NCBI GenBank assembly: GCA_017591395.1
Contig: WEDG01004982.1
Coordinates: forward strand, 124,001-188,000
DNA length: 64,000 bases
Direction: 5' to 3'
Source of the DNA: Schistocephalus solidus
Taxonomy: Eukaryota > Platyhelminthes > Cestoda > Diphyllobothriidea > Diphyllobothriidae
Within the stretch, counting starts at the first letter, position 1; every line of letters starts with the position of its first letter. Position numbers and translations under genes: made by a program. This document shows, in pieces, positions 22,340 to 34,300 of this stretch. A model generated the notes under the pieces. It was not told the DNA's origin. It searched no databases and worked only from the letters and a program-made list of their open reading frames with translations.

Positions 22340-23720
22340 CTTCTGTGCTATCCTATGTACATCGGATTGGTGTTAACCTGGCGCTAGATTCCCTGTTGAT
22401 AAACCATAGAGAATTGTTTCACGATGATTCTACTGCACACTACCGTGGCCCACCTGTGAAATTTAAAGTTAAATCAGAATTCCGGCGTCGCGTTTTCAAA
22501 GCTCGGTCGGTCCCCTATGCAGTCGAATAGAAGTTCGAAGAGGAATTCGATCGCTAATAGAAAGCGGGCATCATTGAGCCAGTGCAGTATTCGGAATGGG
22601 TGGCCCCGATATTCCCTGTACTTAAGTCTGATGTTACCGTATGTATTTGGAGCCACTACAAGCTGGCGATCAACTCAGCAAATAACCTAAATCCTTATCC
22701 TCTCCCACGTATCCAGGACCTGTACGCAGCTCTCTCGGGTAGCCAAAGATTCAAAACTTTGGACCTGAGGCATGCTTACAACCAAGTCCTCCAAGATGTC
22801 GAATCCTGAGACGCCACAACAATCAATACGCACTGAGGTTTATTTCGATACAAACGACTCCAATTTGGAGTAAGTTCTGCTCCAGGTTTATTTTAATGCT
22901 TGATTGATAGCCTCGTGAAGGACACACCTCACGTTTGCGCATATTTTGATGATATATTAGTAACGGGCCCGTCTGAATATAGTCACCAAGAGACTCTAAA
23001 CCTATTGCTAGCACGTTTAGAAGACGCAGGTTTCAAACTCAGGAAAGATAAGTGCACCTTTCTTGCAGACTCGGTGGAGTACGTTACCATTAACGTAGGT
23101 AAAACTGGTCTCCACCCACTCGAACATAAGCTCACAACCTTAAAGAGAGCTCCCCGCCACAACAATATTAGTCAGTTGCGTTCATTCCTTGGGTTGGTTA
23201 TCCACTTCAGTCAATTTATGAATTAATCGGCTAAAATTTTGAAGCCTCTTTTTCGATTTCTCGAAAAGAATCGTTGCTAGAACTGGTCGGAAGTCAAACA
23301 AAATGCTTTTGAACTAGCAAAGGCGGTCCTAACCCCCCTCTTCTCTTCTGATTAATTATGACCCCAAAAAGCCTATCATACTCCCGTACGGCGTGGGTTT
23401 GCCTCTCGTGCACGGAATGCCTTCTGGGGCTGAGATGCTGATTGCCTATGCATCCGGAATCATGACCCAGACGGAAACCAACTTTTCGCAGCTAGATAAA
23501 GAGGCCTTAGCAATAATGTTTGGCCTACAACGCCTCTATTTGTATCTTTTTGGTTGAACCTTTGGAATTCACACTGACCACAAACCTCTCTTAGGTTTAT
23601 TGTGTGAAAAACGAAGGATTCAACAAATGTTCTCGTCAAAATGGCATTAAGAATAGATTTGTCTACATTGACCAAATTATCGTCTCCAGCGGGCTTTGTT
23701 ATTCTACCTTAACCACCGTT
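22340..23720 (+). mobile_element. Second Ty3/gypsy pol fragment (RT-RNase H), decayed
   Basis: Plus-strand RT-RNase H region of a gypsy element of a different lineage from the one at 6-10 kb. Seen in order: an ELFHDDSTAHYRGPPVKFKV approach, VAPIFPVLKSD, NPYPLPRIQDLYAALSG, LDLRHAYNQV, the catalytic YFDDILVTG at about 22938-22964, LRKDKCTFLADSVEY, LRSFLGLVIHF, then RNase H with NFSQLDKEALAIMFGLQRL and HTDHKPLLGLL. The stops at 22528, 22555, 22807 and 23224, plus frame changes, break it. The RT aspartates survive. No LTRs or integrase were found. Confidence 0.85.
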
Positions 23721-23729
23721 GTAACAACT

Positions 23730-25036
23730 ACATAAGTTCTTCAAAACATAAACATCGTTCTTTCTTTGACAGGTAAGGTTCCGTTAAAAAAACATGAATT
23801 GAAGCCTTTGCAGTGTGGACCTATCACTATCGTATCCTATCTTAACATTTTTCTACAGTAAGAAGGCATATTAAGTTAGACTACGATTAACTTCTCAAAA
23901 ATATATCCCAACTTAACAGGAAACGATTATATTGTGACTTACGAGCAGTAGGCTATTCTTAACACTGACATAAAGGTTTGAAATAAACCACAGTTTTTAA
24001 TAAAGACTGCTTTTTGATTGGCAGACGATATAAAAGAAGTAATCTACACTTTTAAAACGCCTGTCACCTGGTTGACTCCTTATGTGAACACAAATAGCCC
24101 AAATACTAATATTTTAAACGCTCTTACTGTCAAGAATGTCGTTTTATAACCCTCATCGTAACTTTTGAAATATTCGAACGCATTTTACTTCCACTTCCGC
24201 GAATTCAATCATCACCAAATCCATTATTATGATAGATTTAATAGCACATAAAAGGGCAAGAACGTAATATGCGAACCAACTCAGGAACCAAAGAATGAGT
24301 CGGCATCTATTACTTGACCTTACTGGATGCCGACCTAACCCTTTCCTAATCCATTCGGCTCGTTAGGGTAAGCATCTTTTGTCGGGCAAGTAGGGCCACA
24401 TAATATTTCATTGGCGGTAGGAGGACAGAAATATCGGGTCAAATAACAACTTACAAAGCGTCGACTTTAAGGGCACTGCGGCAGATTCAAAACGCATCCG
24501 GTTTACTTTGATAATGAAAGATCGCGCAGAATGGGTCTTATTCTTACTCCGGTGAAGGATCCAAATGAAGAGGATCACGCATAATGGTTGGCGTGAGGTG
24601 AAACCACTGGATCTCGCAATCCACACGCTTGAAGGGTAATAAACTATTGTGAAACCCTCATAACTTGACAGCGAATGCTATGCCTAACAAACATAATGAC
24701 AAGGGTTAGGAGTAGGATTAGGTTGGCGATCTCCTTTTATTCATTTAGCCCCATCCATAAAAAAATCCTTTTACCACAGGTCCCATATTAATCGCTGACC
24801 TATCCTTTTTTCCTGGAGTTGGGTCACATTGTACGCTCTTGCCTATAAGGGAAACGTAACTTTTAGGTGAACTTAAATATGTTTTCCCCTACCCTATTTC
24901 AGATGCTTTCTACCGGAAAGAGTTTTAATGAGTGATTCTTAAATGTGTAGTTTCAGATCAGAGACTATATGAATAAGCCATGAGCGAGTAAAGAAAAGGA
25001 TCCAATCGCTTGGAGCACGCCTTTACGGACCCTTTA
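23730..25036. other. Gene-free stretch
   Basis: AT-rich. A 9-bp perfect stem (GTCGGCATC / GATGCCGAC, about 24300-24335) flanks a 19-20-nt loop. A GC-richer patch at 24400-24630 may be repeat-derived. No gene supported. Confidence 0.4.
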
Positions 25037-25414
25037 GCCTTGTCAACCATACTATTCATGCTGACCTACGGCAATGTTGACTGTGTTTTGCTACCAGAAG
25101 GTGGTGAATATGGGAGGAGAGGATGAGTTAGATTCAATGCAAGTCTCTCTCACCCTAAACAAGTTCACGAACCAGCTACACGAAGTCCCATCGTTGGTCT
25201 AGGTTACTAAATGCCATCTTCCCAATGCCTTGTCAACCATTCTATTCATGCTGACCTACGGCAATGTTGACTGTGTTTTGCTACCAGAAGGTGGTGAATA
25301 TGGGAAGAGAGGATGAGTTAGATTCAATGCAAGTCTCTCACCCTAAACAAGTTCACGAACCAGCTACACGAAGTCCCATCGTTGGTCTAGGTTTCTAAAT
25401 GCCATCTTCCCAAT
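25037..25414. repeat. Two tandem copies of a 190-bp unit
   Basis: Unit 1 (25037-25226) and unit 2 (25227-25414) are nearly identical. I count three substitutions and one 2-bp CT deletion. The unit begins GCCTTGTCAACCAT and ends GCCATCTTCCCAAT. The duplication is recent compared with the surrounding decayed elements. Confidence 0.95.
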
Positions 25415-25416
25415 GC

Positions 25417-25610
25417 GTTGCTTCTGACGAGATCCACCGACTGCCCCAGAGCATGACGGCTCCGTGACGCTAACTTGCGCGTGAATTAGATAATACTGGT
25501 TGTAGACTTACACTGCATCTACTGCAGTCTATTCTCCTCTCTCACCCAAGCACAGTGTCATGACCAAGTCAAAAATACCGGATGCGTGAGTCGGCGCAGG
25601 TGGCTGCTAC
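25417..25610 (+). repeat. REP-A dispersed repeat, copy 2
   Basis: Starts right after the tandem units: GACGAGATCCACCGACTG, CTTGCGCGTGAATTAGATAA, GTAGACTTACACTGCATCTA, CGGCGCAGGTGGCTG. More diverged than copies 1, 4 and 5, and without the long tail. Confidence 0.65.
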
Positions 25611-25619
25611 CAAGTCATA

Positions 25620-27850
25620 ACTCGTGCACAAATTGGCAGCTGCTAGGGAAGACTCAATAGCTCCGTTTAAGATCGCACTGCCAGTCCTTTTATGGGGACA
25701 AAAGTTAAAAAGTCTGCACTGACCTAATTCTGTGGCACTGGCGAACGGGGTGTCCAACGGAAGTGCAAAGAACGCTAGTGACAACGTACCACCCAACAGC
25801 CCTGTACCAATTCCCGTGTCTCTCTGCGGTCTGTCAGTGACCGCTCGCTCTTTTGAGCGGATTTAGGTGACCCAATGACCAACCATATGGGAAGAACTGG
25901 CGCTACAGCTGGATGAGTTCCCGCGCCTCCCCTGCAGGATGAGCAGTCCACCAAAACGATAATAAAACAGCAAGATGAAAGTCCATAAATATGCATACTT
26001 TGAAGGAACTGTAAATCGACAGTCTAACGCGGAAATCACAAGAGATTAAGTACTTAATCGCGGTGATCAAAACGATCATCGATATTCAGACCAAATCACC
26101 ACACCTCAAACATTCGAATATTCAGTAGTAATAAACTGAATACTTTGTAGTCGTTCAAAATGGACAAACCATCATAGCTGAGGATGCCGTAATAGATCGC
26201 CTAAATCTGCGTCTCGAAACGTCCGCCTTATCTGCAGCAGACGATGAAAGTGGTACAAGGGATAAGTATCGGGAAGTTCGGGGCGCTGTCTGAAGTTAAC
26301 CAAAAGATCAGCAATGTTAACCCATTAAAATATTGAGGAAGTCGGGTTCGGCAAACGTAATTGTTTGTATTATTTATCCTCAGGCCTGTTAATGAAACGT
26401 AAACAGCTAATGACTAATAGGTATGGAGGATAGTGTTGAGGGCATTCAGATGGCAGATCAGTTATAGTTTAGGTCTGCTTGGTTTTCTTATCGAAGACCA
26501 AACAGTTTATTTGCAGATGTTCATTCTGAAACCTTTTGAATTGGAGGTAGAAGCTTTAACCTACGACGACGGAGAAAGCATGTATTTCAGATCAACCCTT
26601 GTGAATTCTTGCTTTTAGTATCTTAGAACAAAATCACTAAGCTTCGGGTATAACATGAAAGAAAATCCGGAAAAGTTGAAAGAAATACACCAATGTGTTG
26701 AGTGTTTTTATTGGATCCACGAAGATCGTGTAGAGCTTTGTCCTGCTTTTAGTAATTTTTCAGCCCTTTGCGCGTCACAACTGGAAAGTGAACGATAGGG
26801 GGTCATCGTTCGTGTCAACTTGAAGAAGCCGGTTATTTGATTCTTCAAATATTCTCGACGAATGTTTGAGGATGACATGGAAATGCATGACCCCGTGATC
26901 CACGATCTGTGTCTTCTCTGCCAAGATAATTAATCCGTCCTAAGTCAGAAGTGGTGACTTAATATTAATTTGGGGATGTCAAATTTCCTTGATGATCATG
27001 AACATATTTTACATCTCACCACTGTCGACATATTCCTGAATCACCTGAGCTCCAGGTGTCAGACGGTCTTCTCGCAGCTCCCTCATCCTCTACTATACTG
27101 GGCTGTGGTATCAAATGCATACTGGCAATAAGTTTTCCATCGTCAACACGGTGACTAGGAGACCATGCAGGGTTTCGTATACATTGTTACTTACGTCATC
27201 CAAGTTGTTTATTGAGGAGCCATAGGTGCTAACAGTAGTGGAGAATTCAATCCCATGAAGTTGCAACCTAGGGGTCAGGAGATGATCACTAACGCTCAGT
27301 GACAGGTTGGACAGCCGCCTCACTTCGTTGCCGATGGAAAAGGCGACTTTGGGTTCTCGTCTATCTGCTCTTGAAAGTCTGCACCAAAATAATATGTACC
27401 GGCACGCAGCTTCATCGGTTGATGCTCTATGTTAGAGTGCGTATCACTGGGAGTTGTACTCTCCAGAGGTGTCCTTTTTCTGACGGTTGGCCACTGGATT
27501 TTCTAAAAGGAAATTAATATTCCGATGTGCCAGAGTGAGTAATGCTACTCTGGCAGCCCATGAGTAGGCACGAAGATGGAAACAATGATTGTTTTTTTTC
27601 ATACTTTTTCAACCGAATTTTTTTGCGTATAGAGTTGTGGTCCGCTTGCCGACGGCATGAAGTACCAACATTTTTGTTCTGGTACCTGTTCTGCCTCCTC
27701 CCTCAGGAGCTTGATATTAGTGCTACGCCCAACTAAGATTGCTACGTGTTTCGCGGGCCACCGCCGAATTCCATACAGGTAGAAACGCTTGTGAGTGAGA
27801 AAACGAGGCACATTATTCTGAACCACATAAGGATTTGTATGTCTACCTCT
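25620..27850. other. Gene-free stretch
   Basis: No supported gene. A minus-strand frame at 27111-27323 and plus-strand frames at 26433-26618 and 27542-27736 lack domains. Parts may be decayed retroelement, see 27860-28490. Confidence 0.35.
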
Positions 27851-27859
27851 TCATAAGCA

Positions 27860-28490
27860 TTTTGGTTGGGCTAGGGTAGTGCCATGGGGATTAGTACGGT
27901 GACTATGGAGAATGCAAACGTGCACACACTGGAGACTCTCATGTGGTTTAGTTCATCGGCCAAGGATTGTTATCAGGCTGTTGCCACCGTATTGAGCATA
28001 GTTTTGGAGCCACTGATGAGAGCCAAGTGCCAAGAGGTACGAAGCAGAAGCATCCACCAGGTGCCTCGATCCATTCGGAGAGGACTTTCAGTGTACTGCC
28101 TATAGGTTCTCATTACAATTATTGTCAGGCCTTTAATATAGTGCTTAGATGGAATGGCTTGCACTACGTCTCCGTGTATGGTACTTTCCGGCAAGGTACT
28201 CTTGTCAATGTAAATTGTGTATTTTCCGTTCAACTCTTTCATAGAAGTAGAACATGGCTCCTGACTCACGACCTCCCTCCTACATCTTCGAAACCAGATA
28301 TAAACGCGGATATCAAGCAGTTAGGAATTGGAAAACTGCAAGTGGTGGAAAAGGAGCATTTATATTCTTCCGTATGAGCCAGAACAAACGGTGCTTCGGA
28401 GATTCAGGGCAGGTGGAAGTCTGCTTTCATAGATACTCTTATGAACCATGCTTGTCCTTCAGATTTCCAAGGAGGAAATCGGAAAACGGT
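27860..28490 (-). pseudogene. Possible gypsy gag remnant
   Basis: On the minus strand, FRFPPWKSEGQAWFIRV followed by KADFHLP and, after a stop, ISEA resembles the N-terminal gag pattern (PPFW...WF..VEADF.L..I) of flatworm gypsy elements. A downstream 98-codon frame (27973-28269) continues without a clear signature. No LTR or pol is attached. Weak. Confidence 0.3.
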
Positions 28491-28499
28491 TGAGAAACA

Positions 28500-29490
28500 C
28501 CTTTTTACAGTCCTTAAAACCATACATTACTACCAGTTTCCTGCACTCAAATAATTATCAACCTGAGGACTGACCAAAATAAGAATGGAAAAAAATACTG
28601 CGGTATAATTTGAATCATGGACGTGTTCATTTCCTCGCTGTGTGCTACGTTCGCAACTATAGGTTAAATAATCCCTAACCCAGCAGCAAATAAAATGCAC
28701 ATTTGCTTTACCTGCTTTTTTCACCCACAAGTCTTCCCGTCGTAATCCCGCGTACGCACGGTTTATAATTACTATCATCCAACCTTGGCTGGACATCAAT
28801 GGAGTCCGTAACACAATATTTCACGGTTTCTATTCGCGAGTATCTATTAGTGCGTTCTCGAGTTAAAGTTGTTTTTGAATTGGAAATTCAGGCTTCGATT
28901 TAACGTGGTTATTAAAAAGTTTTTGCATCAACGGTCACGTCAGGTTTAACGTTCAGCGAGACGAGGATGAGTGTCTTGCGATTCTGCAGCAGGGGACGTT
29001 CCGCAAGAAAGGGGTAAAATATATGCTGTACTGGAAAGCGTTTACGGTAATTAAGGGTCGCTCCAGGCCAGAGCAAACGTATTTGTTTAGCCATTGAACT
29101 CTAACTAGTGCCCCTTAATTAACTCTCGATTACGACCTTCTGAATCCGTGCAGATTACATCGCGGGTTCAGCTGCAGTAACCTTGCTTAACGTTAATAGC
29201 ACATGTGACAGCGTGCTTCGGATTTAACTGTAGACCACCACGGATATGCCATTTTAAAATTTTATATGCAAATGAAGGCCTATCGCTCTTCCAAGCATTA
29301 GGATTAACAGCAGTCCTGCAACCTTAGTTCCATTTTCTTGTATTTTTTGATTTGTGAAACACGATTCATCGTGTGTATCAACTTGAAAGGAGCCAGGAAG
29401 AAGGTTGATGAATGAAAACGGCAGGAGATGCCCAGATCTAAAAAGAAGCTTAAACCACTATTCCAAGAGAATAATCTGCTGAACCATTCT
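28500..29490. other. Gene-free stretch
   Basis: Several 60-95-codon frames occur on the minus strand (28530-28814, 28912-29094), with no domain, splice signal or signal peptide that I would rely on. Confidence 0.35.
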
Positions 29491-29549
29491 CTTTGCTCAG
29501 TTGTTTGATATATATATACCCTATGGACCGCCACCCTACGGAATCGCAA

Positions 29550-30915
29550 AGGTATTCACCTGAACACCAAACTGAAGATGTAGAAGGCGGTCGTCTTGAC
29601 GACATTCCTTTATGGAGAGGAGACATGGACCGTCGACTCAAACGAATCCAGGAAGTTAAATCCCTTCTATCTCAACTGCCTTCGTAAAATACTGAAGCTG
29701 AGATGGCAAGACAGGATCCCGGACACGGAAGTCCTGAAGCGGACCGGAATCCTCAGCATCCACGCCATTCTGAGGCAAGTGCAACTGCGATGGAGCGGCC
29801 ACCTGGTAAGAATGGATGACGAGCAACTACCCAAACGACTTTTCTATGGTGATGTCACTACGGGTGCTCGCCGACAGGGAGGTTAAAAACGACGCTACAA
29901 GGACACTTAAGAAATCTCTGTAGCAAATGAAAATCAACACGGTGACCTGGGAGGACCTCGCCTAGGATAGACCGGCATGCAGAAGATCCGTGAAGACTGG
30001 TTCAGCAATCTATGCGGCCAAACGGATCGCCACCGCCAAGGCCAAAGAGTGGCACGAAAGTCACCAGCACCCCATTCCGACACTGCCGATCCGAAGGCCC
30101 TTCCAAAATGCCCACGCTGTCAAGGCACCTTACGCGCGCAAATCGGTCTGGTTAGACATCTTGAGACGCAATGCACCGAAAATCCGACAATTCCAACTTC
30201 TACGTCAAATTCTGCCAACCTTCCTTCGGACTCCCCCACCCTCACTCCTAGCATCAATTCCATTACTCCCACCTTCATAGAGACCACATCCCAATACTCA
30301 TCGCCTGTTACCCCCACCACCGCAACCACCACCACCTTTGCCTTCACTACCACCACTACCCCCATCAGCGATGGGGACTCTCTCCTAAACTGTCCTCAAT
30401 GTGACCGCACATTTACCTGACGCATCAGCCTGGTCGATCACTTGCAAATCCATCGTACATAGACTGTTGAACCAGTTCCTGGAGCACCAACAGACAGCAG
30501 AGATCACCGTTTCCACTGCCATCACTGTCCTCGCGCATTCAATCATCGCTTGGCCTATTCAATCACATGCGCATCCATGACAGCGGAATTCACCACAATG
30601 CTGACAACACCAATACCCCATGCACACCCTCCGCTTCTGCCATTCTTACCGCCACTGCCATCCCCACTACCATGAATGACATCCCCCTAGCCTCTCCTGA
30701 TTTCTCCTGCCCACACTGTGCCCGCAACTTCAACCTACGCATCATCCTGGTAGATCACCTGCGAATCCATCGCACGGAGGCTGGTGAACCAGTGCCTGGG
30801 GCTCCGACATAAAGTCACCGCGACCGCCTCCACTACCATCACTGCTCCCGCATATTAAAATATCACATGGGCCTATTAGGACACATACGCATCCACGACA
30901 ACCTGCAGTAAACCA
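29550..30915 (+). mobile_element. LINE 3' part: RT C-terminus plus C2H2 zinc-finger tail
   Basis: Plus-strand, 5'-truncated non-LTR retrotransposon. The RT end reads [57 protein letters not shown], then TWEDLA and VKTGSAIY (29596-30060). It is followed by a run of C2H2-like fingers: CPRCQGTLRAQIGLVRHLET (30109-30174), CPQCDRTFT then a stop (30391-30459), CHHCPRAFNHRL (30511-30575), CPHCARNFNLRIILVDHLRI (30706-30771) and a damaged YHHCSRI...HMGLLGHIRIH (30832-30896). Pro/Thr/Ser-rich linkers and an AGEPVPGAPT spacer separate them. Several stops (30418, 30811) and frame shifts disable it. Endonuclease and RT core are missing. Confidence 0.85.
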
Positions 30916-30939
30916 CCGGAGGCTACAACACATCAGTGC

Positions 30940-32280
30940 ATACTACCTACAGCAATACATAGACAACACCCTCACCATCATCACGTACCTGAGAATATCA
31001 TGGTTTCCTAGAAATCGAGGCTTGGAAGACTGCCAATCTGACGCTTACACCAGACCACGCCGGCGACCCAGTGTATGTGCTGTGTTTTTCGAGTGGCTGA
31101 GCAGTGGACTGGAAGTCAGACGGCGATGGCTCCTCCATATCCCCTGATTCAGAGAATCCTGGTGTGTTCGTTATGGGGCCATGTCGTGCTGTGGCGCGCG
31201 AGGATGGGTACGCCGACCCGTCAGCCAATGCGCCCACTATATATATAAGCAATCTGAAACATTGGTTCTCAGGCGTCCGAAGCCTTTTCTAGGGATATTC
31301 ACCTAAAGTATCTTGCCGCCGGTCAAAACAAGACCATGAAGCCTTGGGCTAAATGAAAAAACTGCCGCTACAGCTTGCATATCTATGGATGGTGTGACCC
31401 TCATAGTAGTAGCCAAATTGAATGGACTAAAAGTAGACTTACCATTTCAGAGACCGCCGCTTATGGGTTACATTTAATACCATTTCTACAACAGGATATG
31501 CACATTATGTGTATTTAAATGATATAGGTGAAGGCACTTTTTTCCGACGTGGTGAAACTAAGGTCATTTCAAGCTAATCCTTTTTGGAGTCTGCATGAAA
31601 TGGGCCTACAAATACCTCGAGTTCCATTTAAAGCATTGTCAAATTGTAGATCAGCATAAAATGCTAAAATTCTTGGCTAAGTTTATTAGAAGTTGCGTTT
31701 TACAATTATTTATACCCAGTCAGGTTCTATAAGGAGGTAAGTCTGAATAAGCCGGTACATTTACCTATTAAATTATATATTGAAACAGAATTTATTCCGA
31801 AAAAAAAATCGCGAGTTGGAAGGCACTTACCGATAGCATAAGCCGATCCATGCAACCTTTTCTTGGTGACGGTTCTACGTCAGACATTTCAAAAGAGCGT
31901 TTATGTCTACGGACATTAAAGTGAATGCTTACATTACGTGTCTAATTTGGAAAAACAAACAACAACAACAACGATGTATTCTATATAGGTATTTCATCGA
32001 TTAGACCCATGTTCGGCAAACGTACTTTTTCACTATTCCTGCTAACACCTGTATGGTCATATAAGAGAAGGTAGAGGGACAAAAACTTATGCAAACCAGT
32101 GAACAGTAAGTACGGGGGAGAAAGTTGAGGGTGCGGAAGGATCAGGGCCTTAGAGGCGGGAAGTAGGCGATGGGGAAGCAGGTGTCTGACAATAAGCTAT
32201 TTCTTCGTTTCGTCGTTGTAAAGCAATGTGGCTGATGACACTAATGGCCCATGATTCATAAAGCAGACTTCCTAATGTAA
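30940..32280. other. Gene-free stretch with a promoter-like patch
   Basis: 30940-31300 is GC-richer, non-coding and could be a LINE 3' flank or solo LTR. The rest is AT-rich, with a short AAC repeat near 31951-31974. No gene seen. Confidence 0.35.
31225..31248 (+). promoter_or_regulatory. CCAAT plus TATA-like motif
   Basis: CCAAT at 31225-31229 and TATATATATAAG at 31238-31248 lie only about 10 bases apart in a GC-richer block. No gene starts downstream; the next feature is the Penelope-like element at 32.3 kb. It may be a decayed LTR promoter or chance. Confidence 0.2.
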
Positions 32281-32283
32281 CCT

Positions 32284-33470
32284 ACGGGACACGTTTGAAT
32301 TCATCGATTCCATAAGAAATGCAAATCTCAATGGGAAAACACTGTTGCCCTCAGATGTCACGTCTTGGTTCACTGCTATTCTCCTCATGGAACCGATAAA
32401 AGTTCTAAGTGACGAGATTGTTACACAGGAATTTCCCGTCAGAATGCTGGTCAGCAACCTAAAGGTACTGCTGTTTCGCTGCATGTTAACTGTTCGATTC
32501 AGATTCTATGGCCAATTTCGACCAGATCGACAATCTGGCGATGGAATCATTCACTGTACCTCTTCCAGCTGATGTCTTAATGGAAAAAACTGGAGGAAAA
32601 ATCAACTCTGTCCAGTTGCAAAGGACCATTATTCCGATGCGCTATACGCTGATGATATTTCTTGCATTAGGAAGTTAGATGCTTGATTTGGAAATCAGCC
32701 AGCTTTGACTTTCACTTTTGAAAAAGAGAACGGAGAGTCCCAGCTCCTTCTGGATGTCCTAATTAATAGGAAGGCTAATGGAACATTGCGTAGTAATGTA
32801 CTTTTTACGAAAACATGGACAGTGGAATACAAAACATTCTACAGTTTTGTTCCGGTTAGCCAGAAAAGAAGCTTAGTACGCTGCCCCAACAATAATTCAG
32901 AAGTTCACGCACTCCAGAAACGATGAAGAACAAACTCACTTTTATAGAAAACGTTGCGATAAAAGGCTAACCTGAAAGGTTTTTCGTGCAATTTATGGAA
33001 GAATATCCTAAAAATTGAATATACCGACGGCTGAAAAGAAGGAGTGCTTTCTCACACTGCCATTTCGACGGGGATTTGGCGATAAAACGATGTTTAAACG
33101 CTGGTATGGTGCGCAGGTACACTATCACTAGCTTAAGATTAATTTTCTCAAGCACTCCTCTTCTTCGCCTTAAACGCACGGATGTGCTGCCCTTTCAGGC
33201 CTCTTCAATTTGCATCTACGCCCTCACTTGCTCCTGAGAGGCAATTTATATTGGGCAAACGACTAGGTGCTTATACAAGCGGATGCCAGGGCACTATCCT
33301 GCCCGGCTCAATCAAGGCATGGAGATGCCCACTTCTAGCCCAACTCAATTGGTCACCAGTTACCACGGAATTGGTATGAAATAAGCATTCCGAGTAATCA
33401 ATAAAGGGCCGGTGCGGCACTTCAAGTTCCCGCGTCATTGGATGCTTGTGACGAAAAATGCAGTAACCAT
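32284..33470 (+). mobile_element. Penelope-like element 2, 5'-truncated
   Basis: Plus strand. RT: LPSDVTSWFTAILLMEPIKV, LKVLLFRCMLTVRFRFYGQF, the catalytic YADD (32645-32656), FTFEKENGESQLLLDVLI, FYSFVPVSQKRSLVRC. These share one frame with two stops (32570 and shortly after YADD). The linker gives GDLAIKRCLNAG and LRLIFSSTPLLRLKR (about 33070-33180). The GIY-YIG tail gives IYIGQTTRCLYKRMPGH, VTSYHGIGMK and AFRVINKGPVRHFKF (about 33245-33435). It is a different family from Penelope-like element 1, judging by the linker and endonuclease words. Domain order and motifs are typical of Penelope elements. Confidence 0.85.
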
Positions 33471-33479
33471 CCGGTTAGC

Positions 33480-34295
33480 CAAACCAAACTTGGCGTTTAT
33501 GAAGCGTTTATACAGGCCCTAAGGGCCCTCTGGCCTGAGGTGACCTACGTGAACATCAATTTAAACACAGTCTACATATTTGAAATTCGAAGCAAACTTC
33601 TGTCTGACGATACATAAAACACTGAATATGATTTGGAAATAGTGTTTAAGCAAGACATGTGACGTAAGTGAGATAGCAGAACAGATAAGGTTTATATTAT
33701 CTCTGAATCTACCTTTAAATCAAACGCGTGCAAAGACAACCAGTTTAATGGCTTATATATTTCCTGTTATTTTTCATATGCAAATAAGTTTCATCAAATT
33801 TTGTCAATTTTTGGCAGGAGAAACTCATCCCACACTTATTTGCCAAATTGATAATTTTGCACATTAAGAAATTACTTTGTTTATCCAGCAAGACTGTAAT
33901 TACAATAAACTCTGCAATCTGAAATTGACTTTTAAACTAAAACAGTACTTGAGAGTTTAGTAGAAGTAATGTGTACGTTTAAAATGTGTCCCATGTCTAT
34001 TGCAATAACTTATGAATGGATTATTTGTTCGTAAGCAAGGCGTGTTTTACAGCCATATACGTGCATTAACTATTACTTTTTGTCTTCGCTTCTAAAAATC
34101 ATTGAGTCAAAATCTCCTCTCATTAAAAGACAACTATGTTATTTTTACTAAGTTACGTAGACCTCCTCCTCTATCGTCCCCATTGACTAAAATATTCGTA
34201 TAAATTAAGACTGAAAATTCAACTGGAATATTTTTCTCTTCTCGTACATTTTCCTAGTAGTTCCATACTTTGAAAAATTGCACTTCAACATGGAA
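33480..34295. other. Gene-free stretch
   Basis: AT-rich, no coding or structural signal seen. Confidence 0.45.
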
Positions 34296-34300
34296 ACTTT

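Noticed and set aside
27973..28377. Overlapping 98- and 136-codon frames on opposite strands
   Set aside because: Neither shows a domain. The region is better described as possible decayed retroelement sequence.
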